Made by a program: the position numbers and the translations under genes. DNA of 64,000 nt, from contig CALXYN010000001.1 of NCBI GenBank assembly GCA_944392975.1, forward strand, positions 1-64,000, read 5' to 3'. Of this stretch, positions 46,201 to 53,853 are shown piece by piece. The DNA comes from an uncultured Spirochaetaceae bacterium (GTDB lineage Bacteria > Spirochaetota > Spirochaetia > Sphaerochaetales > Sphaerochaetaceae). The notes under the pieces are model-generated. The model was not told the DNA's origin. It did not search any database and saw only the letters and a list, made by a program, of their open reading frames with translations. Each line of letters starts with the position of its first letter. The stretch's first letter is position 1.

Positions 46201-46577
46201 GTAGCCGCATCGGGCTTTTTCTCTTCAAGAGCAGGAGAAGGAAATGTCCTTGCATAGAATCCAAGTGCTGCTGACAACTCATCGTTTGCAGCAACAGTCG
46301 CAATTCTCCTTGTAAAAAAGTCGCTCTGGCCATCACTCATTCTTGCAGATAGCACAATCTGGTAAATCAGATGGAGTACAGCGGACGCATGAAGCTTTCC
46401 CGGAGATACAAAGCCGCTTTCTGCTCCATTTTTTTTGAGTTCGGAATTATATCTGTAAGCAAGTAGTGATGCTTCTCTGTACAGAAGATCTATGCTCTCA
46501 TCGGTTGGGAATACCGAGCCGTTTATCTTTATTTTATCCCTTGTTAACAGGGGAATTCTTAAATCCCTTTTTTCCAT
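43206..46577 (-). CDS. Very long GH13 (alpha-amylase family) glycosidase
   Basis: 1123 residues, no signal peptide. Residues 1-245 are helical and unassigned, then a linker GGVGGGGG at about 244-251. The GH13 barrel runs about 285-720: region I SDMVPNH (Asp386, His391), nucleophile Asp506 in RFDAAM, acid/base Glu571 in LLLAEAFW. Region IV reads FMNNPDEE (627-634) where the family has NHDE, so the transition-state His is Pro. A beta-domain and a further 300-residue helical C-terminal part follow. Probably cytoplasmic and active on alpha-glucans, possibly storage polysaccharide, or altered in activity. Confidence 0.85.
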   Translation of the reverse strand: MEKRDLRIPLLTRDKIKINGSVFPTDESIDLLYREASLLAYRYNSELKKNGAESGFVSPGKLHASAVLHLIYQIVLSARMSDGQSDFFTRRIATVAANDELSAALGFYARTFPSPALEEKKPDAATRMTEDMRGFFIHQVLMMNPALLAASKPFVSPDQIVYPPECKALSSILSSYVKDDLRNGQPNTDDIFTMLQLPARLYPNSLEEQIRYILREWSAFLPIELLKLLETSLDYIHEEEKDRGGVGGGGGPTQVIDYSESELNEYEAFSDDSNWMPRVVMMAKCTLVWLDQLSKQYKRSITRLDQIPDEELDLLRERGFTALWLIGLWERSEASKKIKNLCGNPDAEASAYSLKDYEISPVIGGWEALDNLRQRCKARGIRLASDMVPNHTGIDGNWVYEHPDYFVQQDWPPYPSYTYNGPDLSTNPDYEVKIEDHYYDRTDAAVTFMLRDKRNGQTRYIFHGNDGTSMPWNDTAQLDYLNPVTREAVIQKILHVARNFPIIRFDAAMTLAKRHIQRLWYPKPGHGGDIAGRARYAMSDEEFNRRIPQEFWREVVDRVAQEVPDTLLLAEAFWMMEGYFVRTLGMHRVYNSAFMNMLKNQENQKYRLGIKNTLIFEPEILKRYVNFMNNPDEETAVAQFGDGDKYFAVCTLLATLPGLPMVGHGQIEGYHEKYGMEYKRAYYNEQPNGWLVGEHYRRIFPLFRRRYLFSGVEYFQLYDCYNQNGGVEESVYAFVNGIDTERTLVLVNNRYEECSGTINISVPKLKKDKDSRTAVTTKLADNLALSFGGRNYALLDCFTDGLTYIIPSIQLYDEGFSFHLSGYEARVYWNIRQVEDTDGSYEKLWRMFGKKGIKNISKAVALLRLEPLFKAMEMLRTQETLKHLEDLVRGRLSKQGERDLLLSIAECYTTIPEVYKTLDEPAKGQIAVKPVEVEPKPMIKLIRTLASLFRDKKGKVFGAWAGADNALVLTIASSLVLHPFATGLDIIGAMEETDRLLIDAFFEYEFNKMDYNENERRAVTHGAAILTAAGRKYEKGISALELFTSIINDEGVQNLVQCNEYQGEIWYNKEQMQRAILLSALSFALLPAAKEFEPDCYVKELFEKEAKSGYKLKELLRNEEEDE

Positions 46578-46651
46578 TCCAGCCCTCTTTTGGTATTGAT
46601 TATCCTACCATAGAAAATAGTCTCTTTTAAGCGTAATTTGCGTATTTGTTA

Positions 46652-47464
46652 CTATCTTGAAGATATAAAAAGACCGAGAAGAGTGAAAACTGTGCCTAGT
46701 GCTGTCATGAGTGTCAGCTCCTCGTTGAGGAAAATGACGGATGCAAGCACCGTGATAACAGGAACAAGATGGATGAATACGCTTGTTTTTACCGCTCCGA
46801 GTTCTCTTACAGCAATGTTCCAAAGGACAAAACACAGAGCAGATGCTGCAACACCAAGGAAAATAAGATTTCCTATGTTCTCGATTGTCAGAACATCCCG
46901 CTGTGTTCCGAAACCATTCCAGAAGATAAGAGGAATCACAATAAATACAAGGCCATAGAGGAATGAACGTCTTGTCGTGAGCGTTTCAGGGTATCCGAAT
47001 GTGCTTATTTTCCTTGAAACAATAGCATATATTCCCCAGATTGCTGCTGCAAGGAGTGCAAGGAAGTCTCCCCAGAGACCTTTTATACTGATATCCAAAG
47101 AGCTGAAACTGATCATTACTATACCTAGAATTGCAACGACAAAGCCAAGAAAAAAGCGCTTGGACTTTTTCTCTCCTGAGAACAGGGCTGTGAAGAAGGG
47201 TGCTGTAGAGACAATAACTCCCGCGTTTGATGCTCCTGTCCAGAGCATTGAAGCGTTTTCAAGAAAGTAATAGAAGAAAATTCCCGTCAATCCTGCAAGA
47301 ATGAAGTATTTCTCCTCTTGCCATCCTTTTGATCTGAGTCTTTCCGGTGAGACGGCAAGAAGGGCTATAAAGCCGATTGCAAACCTGATGAAGAGAATCT
47401 CAACAGGTGTGAATACAGTAAGAAGAATTTTCGTTGAGACGAATGTAAGCCCCCAGATAAGCAC
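46652..47464 (-). CDS. EamA/DMT-family transporter, probable start interrupted by TGA
   Basis: About 270 residues with nine to ten spans in two EamA repeats (TKILLTVFTPVEILFIRFAI; LLAAAIWGIYAIVSRKI), a presumed metabolite exporter. The longest uninterrupted frame starts with GTG at 47464 and has no ribosome site. An ATG at 47497, 9 nt after the pth stop and preceded by GAGG, is in frame and reads MNK-TGA-YIAASLTV-LIWG, the usual family start, but with TGA at 47486-47488. Thus the gene may be a very recent pseudogene, or translated from GTG at a low level. Confidence 0.7.
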   Translation of the reverse strand: MLIWGLTFVSTKILLTVFTPVEILFIRFAIGFIALLAVSPERLRSKGWQEEKYFILAGLTGIFFYYFLENASMLWTGASNAGVIVSTAPFFTALFSGEKKSKRFFLGFVVAILGIVMISFSSLDISIKGLWGDFLALLAAAIWGIYAIVSRKISTFGYPETLTTRRSFLYGLVFIVIPLIFWNGFGTQRDVLTIENIGNLIFLGVAASALCFVLWNIAVRELGAVKTSVFIHLVPVITVLASVIFLNEELTLMTALGTVFTLLGLFISSR

Positions 47465-47506
47465 AGTGAGAGAGGCCGCTATATATCATTTGTTCATTTT
47501 TTTACC

Positions 47507-48034
47507 TCAGACGCTTATTTCTGCTGTGACCGGATTATCTAGCGTATTCATCACAGCATGAAGTTTCGTGAAAAGTGCGGAAAGAGTAATCATCTCATCT
47601 TTCTTGAAAGGAGAAGTGACGTATAATCTCACATCCCCATGCTGAGGCCTGCCAATTCCTATTCTCAGGCGATAAAATGCATCGCTTCCGATGCGCTCTT
47701 TAATGCTTCTGAGTCCATTATGCCCCTGCAAGCCGCCTCCTTTTTGCAGTTTTGCCTTTCCAAGAGGAAGCTCAAGATCATCATGAACAATGAGAATCTC
47801 ATCGGCTTTCAGCTTATAAAATGAGGCAGCTTCCGAAATAGCAGTTCCGGAAAGATTCATCATTGTCATCGGTTTGAGAATCTTCCGACCATTCTCTTCA
47901 TAGAATGCAGAATGGAATTTCACTTTCCATACGGCATTCTGATAGAGATCATCTGCGAACAGAAACCCAGCATTGTGCCTGGTCTCTTTATATTCTTTTC
48001 CCGGATTTCCAAGGAAGGCTATTAATCGAATCAT
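47507..48034 (-). CDS. pth: Peptidyl-tRNA hydrolase
   Basis: 175 residues. Start IRLIAFLGNPGKEYKETRHNAGF with the catalytic His in the RHNAG motif, then MTMMNLSGTAISEAASFY, VHDDLELPLGKAKLQKGGGLQGHNGLRSI. It frees tRNA from prematurely released peptidyl-tRNA. The ATG overlaps the FMN reductase stop by 4 nt. The end is followed at 9 nt by the EamA start region. Confidence 0.95.
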   Translation of the reverse strand: MIRLIAFLGNPGKEYKETRHNAGFLFADDLYQNAVWKVKFHSAFYEENGRKILKPMTMMNLSGTAISEAASFYKLKADEILIVHDDLELPLGKAKLQKGGGLQGHNGLRSIKERIGSDAFYRLRIGIGRPQHGDVRLYVTSPFKKDEMITLSALFTKLHAVMNTLDNPVTAEISV

Positions 48035-48585
48035 ACTCCTATGAATTTAAGGAATAACTCTGCCTGTTTTTCAAGTCTTTCCATGTCTGTATCGGAGATG
48101 TGCAGAGTATCTGAAGAGAAATCTTCGGCAGAAATGCTGATGCCAGTCTCTTCTGCATCCATATGTTCCATTTTCATGAAAACAGCAAATTCTGAAAGTC
48201 TCTTTCTTACATTTGCAGTTGCCATTCTGCCACCAGCTCCGGAGAACGTGACTTTCTTTCCTGTTAATGCCGTGATTCTCTCAGTATCTCCTTTCTCAAG
48301 AGGTCTGGAAAGCCAGTCCAGAAGGTTTTTAAGGCCTCCAGGAATATTGAAATTGTATTCAGGTGAGAAAATCCAGATTCCATCAGAATCAAGAATTTCC
48401 TTCCTTATTCTGCTTACGATCTCCGGGGCAGGAAACTCTATGTCCTGAGAGAAGAAAGGGAGATCTGAATAGTCGAGAAAAGAGACCTCGGCCCTTTCTC
48501 CGATGATCTCTTTTGCAATCTCTGAAAGTGCCTTGTTAAAGGATTTTCTCCTCAACGAGCCGATAATGAAAATGATCTTTTTCAT
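48031..48585 (-). CDS. NADPH-dependent FMN reductase family protein
   Basis: 184 residues, flavodoxin-like: IIFIIGSLRRKSFNKALSEI, LPFFSQDIE, the signature IFSPEYNFNIPGGLKNLLDWLSRP and TFSGAGGRMA. Members reduce FMN, azo dyes or quinones with NAD(P)H; substrate unknown. The ATG has no Shine-Dalgarno but lies 6 nt after an extended -10 TGT-TATTCT (48592-48600), so it likely has its own leaderless promoter within the larger run. Confidence 0.88.
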   Translation of the reverse strand: MKKIIFIIGSLRRKSFNKALSEIAKEIIGERAEVSFLDYSDLPFFSQDIEFPAPEIVSRIRKEILDSDGIWIFSPEYNFNIPGGLKNLLDWLSRPLEKGDTERITALTGKKVTFSGAGGRMATANVRKRLSEFAVFMKMEHMDAEETGISISAEDFSSDTLHISDTDMERLEKQAELFLKFIGV

Positions 48586-48591
48586 GTAAAA

Positions 48592-48600
48592 AGAATAACA
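48592..48600 (-). promoter_or_regulatory. Extended -10 before the FMN reductase gene
   Basis: Minus-strand TGT-TATTCT ending 6 nt before the ATG. The -35 is weak. Confidence 0.4.
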
Positions 48601-48601
48601 C

Positions 48602-49882
48602 TTATTTTTCGAGCATCAGACGGAGAATTTCGATATCCGTCTCCTTCATGCCTTCTTTTCCAACTTTACCGAATGTCTCGATTGTCTTTTCGATGTTTTC
48701 TTTCACAAGACCATCTCCAGATACGAATGTCTTTTTCTCCTCATCTGCCAGTTCGAATCCAAGAATTGCAGCTTCCAGCGCGGAGGATATTTTTGCCGCA
48801 CACGATGCTTTTGCTCCGTCGCATACGATACCGCCAACAGAAGCAAGCGTGTTTGTTATCGAATCAGAGATGATTGAGATATCATTGGTATGAAGGAATG
48901 CGATGCCGGCAGCGGCTCCTGCTGCAGCAGAGACAGCTCCACAGTAAGCGGAGAGTGGACCGATATATTTCTTCTGATGGATTGCAATCAGATTGGAAAC
49001 GGCAAGAGCCCTGAGAATCTCATCTTCGGTTTTCCCCATTGAGTTGCCATATTCAATAACAGGAAGTGATACAGTAAGTCCCTGGTTTCCACTTCCGGAA
49101 TTTATCACTACGGGAAGGGGACAGCCTGACATTCTCGCATCTGAGCCGGCTGCGGCTTTTGCTCTTGCTCTTATACGCACATCGTTCTTGTCGTAATACT
49201 TAAGCAGAGTTTTGCCGACAGATACACCATAGGATGATGAAAGGCCTTCTGCTGCGATTTTCTCATTCAGCTTCCACTGTGTAAGGAGAGCTTCTCTGAC
49301 AGCTTTCAGATCCGAATGCTCTGCATAGTCTATGATTCCTTCTACTGACAGATAGCTTTTTCTTTCATCCTCGTCAGCGATATTGTTCTTGCTGCTTTCT
49401 CTTCTGGAGATTATCTTTCCATTCTTCATCAGCAAAGAAATCTCATTGTGACAATCAACAATGGAAGCAGTTGCTGTCTCATCTCCCTTTCTGACTGTGA
49501 CCGAGATGAAAAGACCAGGAACACCTTCCTGAAGTTCTGTGCGGCAAATGCCTTTTGCTATAAGCTCTTCCGTCTTTTTCCTGTCCTCGTCAGTTATTTC
49601 TGAAAGGACTTCCAGCGCTTTGTTTGCATTTCCACCAACTATGCCCAGTATTGCAGCAGTCTCAATCCCTTTCATTCCTCCGGAGTTTGGTACGGTCACA
49701 CCTTTGACGTTTTTCACGATATTCCCGCTGCAGGCAACAGTCACTGAATCCGGCATGGCACCAAGAGTTTTTCTTGCTGTCGCTGCTGCTAGTGCAATTG
49801 CAATAGGTTCTGTGCAGCCAAGTGCGGGTTTTAGTTCATCGATTAATATGCTGTCATAAATACTGTACAAGCTTTTCATCAT
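48602..49882 (-). CDS. L-cysteine desulfidase family protein (CyuA/CdsB, UPF0597)
   Basis: 426 residues. It begins with the conserved ELKPALGCTEPIAIALAAA and has the cluster-binding Cys and glycine-rich motifs (SGNIVKNVKGVTVPNSGGMKG-like segment, SGCPLPVVINSGSGNQGLT), a fold related to serine dehydratase. Members contain [4Fe-4S] and break L-cysteine to pyruvate, ammonia and H2S. It may start at either of two adjacent ATGs (49882 or 49879) after GGAGAG. It overlaps the dipeptidase gene, which could supply free cysteine. Confidence 0.85.
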   Translation of the reverse strand: MMKSLYSIYDSILIDELKPALGCTEPIAIALAAATARKTLGAMPDSVTVACSGNIVKNVKGVTVPNSGGMKGIETAAILGIVGGNANKALEVLSEITDEDRKKTEELIAKGICRTELQEGVPGLFISVTVRKGDETATASIVDCHNEISLLMKNGKIISRRESSKNNIADEDERKSYLSVEGIIDYAEHSDLKAVREALLTQWKLNEKIAAEGLSSSYGVSVGKTLLKYYDKNDVRIRARAKAAAGSDARMSGCPLPVVINSGSGNQGLTVSLPVIEYGNSMGKTEDEILRALAVSNLIAIHQKKYIGPLSAYCGAVSAAAGAAAGIAFLHTNDISIISDSITNTLASVGGIVCDGAKASCAAKISSALEAAILGFELADEEKKTFVSGDGLVKENIEKTIETFGKVGKEGMKETDIEILRLMLEK

Positions 49883-51174
49883 ATCTCTCCATCAAGATAT
49901 TCAAGGGCTTCTGTATAGATGAGGAAGCCGTTCTTCATTCTTTCGATATGTACGGATTCATTTCTTTGGTGAGCTCTTCCCTGTCCTTGCGGAAACGGGG
50001 GAGTAGCATTGCCAAGAGGAGACCCCATGCCATACGCAATTGCCTTCTGCATTACACGGGCGTAAGTCCCACCTGCCATCACATAAGGAGGTTTGTTGCT
50101 GCCATATACTCTGTTCGCGATGTCATTCAAATGCATGATCATGCTGTCAGGTTCTACTCGGTATCCTGCAGTTGAGGACAGAATGGAGGCATTGAACTTC
50201 TTTTTCAGGGTTTCTGCCACATCAGAGGCATTTGCTGAGAGTGGGAGTCTGATGCTCAATGTGCACACAAGCTCTCTGCTTTCTGTGCGCACCTTTGTCA
50301 CTACAGCTGTCAGACGGCCTGATTCATCATCTTCTGTAGCAATTGACAGACCACTTCCATAGAAATCAGGAAACATGGAGATGTACTTTTCAATTACATC
50401 ATCTCTTATTCCGGACTCTGAAAGTTTTCTCATGAGGTTCAAAACCGCATCTTCTCCTCCATCGGGAGTTGCCGGATGTCTGCCTTTTCCTTCTGCTTGT
50501 ATTGTTCCTTTGATAGTCTCAGCTTCCGCATCATCTATTACGGAAGCATTGCTTTTGCTGTTTATCGATATGATTTCAGATGAGGAGAACGGTATTCTTA
50601 TTTCTGCTTTCACTGACCCTTTCTCGCCATATGCGACAGGAAATCCTGAATCAGGAACGAGTGTCAGGTCTGCCCTGTCATCCTCTTCGAACGCCATTGC
50701 TACATCCGGCATACCAATCTCTTCTGCTGATCCAATCCGCAGAAGAAAATCATTTTTAGGTTGCCATCCATTTTCCAGAAGATATCTGAATGCAAAGAGC
50801 ACAGCAATCCCTGCTCCTTTATTGTCTGTGCTTCCTCTGCCTACGAGATGATCTTCTTTCTGATAAAGATCGAAAGGGTCTCTTTCCCATTCGCCTTCTA
50901 CAGGAACTACATCACCATGACAGGCAACGGCTATTGACTTGCCACCTTCTGTTCCTCTGATCTTTCCTTCCGCAAAGACATTGTTTACAAGGCGTGTCTC
51001 CATGCCTGTTTTCTTCATCTCCGCTTCCATAAAGCGAAGCATTTCAAGATTGTCTCTGCCGAAGGGAAGACCGTCCTTTCCTGGCACGGCTACACTTTTG
51101 AAAGCAACGTAGCGTTTGAGCGTCTCTATATACTCTTCAAGATGTCTGTTCCACCAAGCTGTCTTTTCTTCCAT
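49879..51174 (-). CDS. Dipeptidase PepV-like (M20 family)
   Basis: About 431 residues. Metal-site order: VACHGDVVPVEGEW, GRGSTDNKGAGIAVLFA, GSAEEIGMPDVAMAFEED and a C-terminal GGTYARVMQKAIAYG. PepV removes single residues from dipeptides in the cytoplasm. The ATG at 51174 is 6 nt after GGAG; an earlier ATG at 51186 would include it. Located between the solute-binding protein gene and cyuA, suggesting peptide-derived cysteine catabolism. It is distinct from the PepD-type enzyme at 6.5 kb. Confidence 0.85.
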   Translation of the reverse strand: MEEKTAWWNRHLEEYIETLKRYVAFKSVAVPGKDGLPFGRDNLEMLRFMEAEMKKTGMETRLVNNVFAEGKIRGTEGGKSIAVACHGDVVPVEGEWERDPFDLYQKEDHLVGRGSTDNKGAGIAVLFAFRYLLENGWQPKNDFLLRIGSAEEIGMPDVAMAFEEDDRADLTLVPDSGFPVAYGEKGSVKAEIRIPFSSSEIISINSKSNASVIDDAEAETIKGTIQAEGKGRHPATPDGGEDAVLNLMRKLSESGIRDDVIEKYISMFPDFYGSGLSIATEDDESGRLTAVVTKVRTESRELVCTLSIRLPLSANASDVAETLKKKFNASILSSTAGYRVEPDSMIMHLNDIANRVYGSNKPPYVMAGGTYARVMQKAIAYGMGSPLGNATPPFPQGQGRAHQRNESVHIERMKNGFLIYTEALEYLDGEI

Positions 51175-51207
51175 ATAGTACTCCATAAAAGGACGGTTCC
51201 ATCAGTT

Positions 51208-52785
51208 TCAGTAGAGAAGGTTATTCTCTTCTGCGACCTTTATTGCTTCTTCTTCCCATGCAAGGCCACCAAGCTCATCGAACTGCTTGATGAATGCTGC
51301 CCAGTTCTCCGGAGTAAGCTCTCTGTTTCCAGATGCAAACTCAGCAAGAGACTGCTCATAGAAGCGCTGCAGGTCTCCGCTTGGGAGCGGGAGGATATCA
51401 ACACCGGGCTGCTTGATCCAAGGACACTGCTGCATCTCGCGGAGAGTTGTGAGTGCAGACATTTCCTTTCCTGATACAGCTGTGGTGTAGGATGGATATC
51501 TTGACTGAAGCTCTGCTTCTCCCCAGTAGAATGCAAGACCCTTGAGCTGGAGAAGTGGCTGAGCTGCACTCTGGCCGAATCCGAGTGATGGATCAGGAAG
51601 ACCTTCTGTGATAGGTACTCCATTCTCATCAAGTATGAAGTTCACACCTTCTTCTCCCCAGCCAATCATGTAGTATCCAGGACCTGACATCCATTCGAGA
51701 AGCTTTGCAATGTAAGGAAGCTTTCCTTCATCTGCTGCTCTCTGAGAGACAGCAACAACACCACCGTTAACGTTTGTATAAACTCCGACTGCAGACTTTC
51801 CTTCCGGTCCTACAGGTGGGTCAATGACAATCCATTCACCATCTGGGAAGTTTGCATCGAATGGAGCATAGTTGGATTCAGCTGCATATGAAGCATGCTG
51901 CTCTCTCATGATTCCATACTTTCCGGCTTTCCATGCAGCCTTGAAATCATCTTTCTTCTGGCTGAGCCAGTTAGGATCGATTACACCTTCATTGCACATC
52001 TCGATGATGTACTTCATTGCATCGTAGTATTCGGGCTTATGGATGTTGAGGCCAGGATTCTCCTTGGAGAGATCCCATGTTCCGGCACAGCCAAAGGCGC
52101 CGAAGAACGGATCAAGTCTTCTTCCAAGACCTTCTTCGGATGCTGTTATCTCAATAAATGTGCCATAGCCATATGTATCGTCCTTGCCATTTCCATCTGG
52201 ATCGTCATATGTGAAGGCTTTCATTACCTCCATGTATTCATCGAGAGTATGAGGAATCTCGAGACCAAGATTGTCCAGCCAGTCCTTTCTGATAAGAATA
52301 CCCTCATTCTTCTTGATGTCGCCTGTGGAAGCTGTAAGACCATAGACATGACCATCGATTGTCGCATATCTGATTGAGTCCTCGTTGTACATCTTTGCAG
52401 TGCGGTCCGGCATCATCTCGAACATGTCGTCAATTGGTGCAAGAAGTCCCTGTTCTACGAGATGAACCATTGTCGGGCGGCTGAGACTCATCATATCAGG
52501 GAGGCTGTTAGCAGCACCTGCTGCCAGCATCTTCATATCCCTGTCAGTTGCAGAAGAGGGAAGCATTGTAAGTTCCAGGTTGATTCCCAGCTCTTCTCTG
52601 ATGACGTCAAATACAAACCAATCCTCTGGTGGTGGACCAGCTTCAACGATAGCCGGGTTGTACCAGAAAGTAATTGTTGTGAGTCCGTTCTCATCAACAA
52701 GAGGTTCTGATTCTTTTGATCCTCCTGCTGTCAGAATTCCCATTGCCATGATGAGAATCAGTGAGATTGAGAGAATTCTTTTCAT
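51208..52785 (-). CDS. Extracellular solute-binding protein family 1
   Basis: 525 residues. The signal peptide (1-20) ends TAGGSKES with no lipobox Cys, as is frequent in spirochaetal binding proteins. The mature part has a family-1 sugar-binding shape: TTITFWYNPAI, LTMLPSSATDRDMKMLAAG, GLLAPIDDMFEMMPD, DPDGNGKDDTYGYG and the C-terminal LPSGDLQRFYEQSL. It probably feeds a carbohydrate ABC transporter, but no permease or ATPase gene lies beside it. AAAAGGAGG precedes the ATG. It is 12 nt after the URO-D-like gene. Confidence 0.88.
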   Translation of the reverse strand: MKRILSISLILIMAMGILTAGGSKESEPLVDENGLTTITFWYNPAIVEAGPPPEDWFVFDVIREELGINLELTMLPSSATDRDMKMLAAGAANSLPDMMSLSRPTMVHLVEQGLLAPIDDMFEMMPDRTAKMYNEDSIRYATIDGHVYGLTASTGDIKKNEGILIRKDWLDNLGLEIPHTLDEYMEVMKAFTYDDPDGNGKDDTYGYGTFIEITASEEGLGRRLDPFFGAFGCAGTWDLSKENPGLNIHKPEYYDAMKYIIEMCNEGVIDPNWLSQKKDDFKAAWKAGKYGIMREQHASYAAESNYAPFDANFPDGEWIVIDPPVGPEGKSAVGVYTNVNGGVVAVSQRAADEGKLPYIAKLLEWMSGPGYYMIGWGEEGVNFILDENGVPITEGLPDPSLGFGQSAAQPLLQLKGLAFYWGEAELQSRYPSYTTAVSGKEMSALTTLREMQQCPWIKQPGVDILPLPSGDLQRFYEQSLAEFASGNRELTPENWAAFIKQFDELGGLAWEEEAIKVAEENNLLY

Positions 52786-52797
52786 TCTTCCTCCTTT

Positions 52798-53763
52798 TCA
52801 GAGACTGTCCCTTGCAGCCTCTGTAGCTGTTCTTATTCTTTCAACCGGTAAATCAGATCCCAAAGTGCAATCTGCCCCGAGTATGAATTTCTTTCCTTTC
52901 ATCTCTCTCCTGAGTCTGTGTACCTCTTCCCTGATGTCCTCAAGAGAGCCATCTACGATGATACCGCTTCTGTTTTCAAGACCACCAAGAATAGTCTTTC
53001 CAGGGAAAATCCTCTCTCCTTCTTCAATAGAGATGTTGTTTTCATAGATTCCCCAGTTAACAACATCTACATATGGCGCATATGAAGCATATCGTTCCAT
53101 CTCGAGTTTCTTCTTGCACATATGAAGGATTACAGTCTTTCCCATTTCCTTTGCAGTCTGCATTACAAGTTTGTCAAATGGAGCTTCCTCCACTTCAAAT
53201 TCCTCTGCGGTGAACATATCCTTCTCCGCACCAAGAGCTGCATAGTAAATGCCATCGCATCCAGCTTCGAGAACACTCTGGACAAGCAGAGAGAGACCTT
53301 CTGCTATACGTTTCTTTGCATCGAGGTAGGGCTGGGGGTTTTCCCTGTAGAGACCAACCTGGACTCTTCTTATCTCTTCCAGCGCCTGATACTGAGGCCT
53401 CATAGTATGAACAAAAGAGAAAGAGGCTCCATGGATTGTGCAGACTGAAAATGAATCGCCACCGGTTTTGTCCAGGATTGCTTTGACAAGATCTGTCTGA
53501 TGCACGATAAACTCTGATTTCCTTGTAAAAGGTCCGATACGATTGAAATCCTCGGATGTCTTTACCCCCGGATTTGACGGAAACAGGTTTTCGTTCATTA
53601 TCTTGATGATATCTGTATCAGTATCTCTGAAGAATTCCAGATGCTTTTTGACAGCTGCATCTCCATAACGGTAGTCAGGACCGAAATGAATGGAGAAAGA
53701 AGATGGAACAGCTTCTTCTATCTGGCCGTTAAGTGTTTTCTGAACAAGTTCTTTTTTTGTCAT
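52798..53763 (-). CDS. Uroporphyrinogen decarboxylase-fold protein (URO-D/MtaA-like)
   Basis: 321 residues. URO-D-type barrel features: MTKKELVQKTLNGQIEEAVP (family start), CTIHGASFSFVHTM, ILEAGCDGIYYAALGAE-like segment and KTILGGLENRSGIIVDGS. The His/Cys at VILHMCKKK fits zinc-using methyltransferase relatives better than haem synthesis. No haem genes are nearby. It lies upstream of an orphan solute-binding protein, so a demethylation or sugar-linked role is possible. Function not assigned beyond the fold. Confidence 0.75.
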   Translation of the reverse strand: MTKKELVQKTLNGQIEEAVPSSFSIHFGPDYRYGDAAVKKHLEFFRDTDTDIIKIMNENLFPSNPGVKTSEDFNRIGPFTRKSEFIVHQTDLVKAILDKTGGDSFSVCTIHGASFSFVHTMRPQYQALEEIRRVQVGLYRENPQPYLDAKKRIAEGLSLLVQSVLEAGCDGIYYAALGAEKDMFTAEEFEVEEAPFDKLVMQTAKEMGKTVILHMCKKKLEMERYASYAPYVDVVNWGIYENNISIEEGERIFPGKTILGGLENRSGIIVDGSLEDIREEVHRLRREMKGKKFILGADCTLGSDLPVERIRTATEAARDSL

Positions 53764-53853
53764 TATTTTTGTAGCGTCCTTGTAATATCTTTGTAGAATA
53801 TTATTAGCGTGATATATGAATCCTGCAAGGATTATTTTTCGAAAGGAGGCAAT

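Noticed and set aside
47486-47488. TGA used as a sense codon in this organism
   Set aside because: Many genes here (parA, ctp, dnaN) end in TGA with correctly spaced downstream starts, so TGA is a normal stop; the EamA case is local.
52798-53763. Haem-synthesis uroporphyrinogen decarboxylase (hemE)
   Set aside because: No haem genes are near, and the sequence is closer to the methyltransferase-like branch of the fold.
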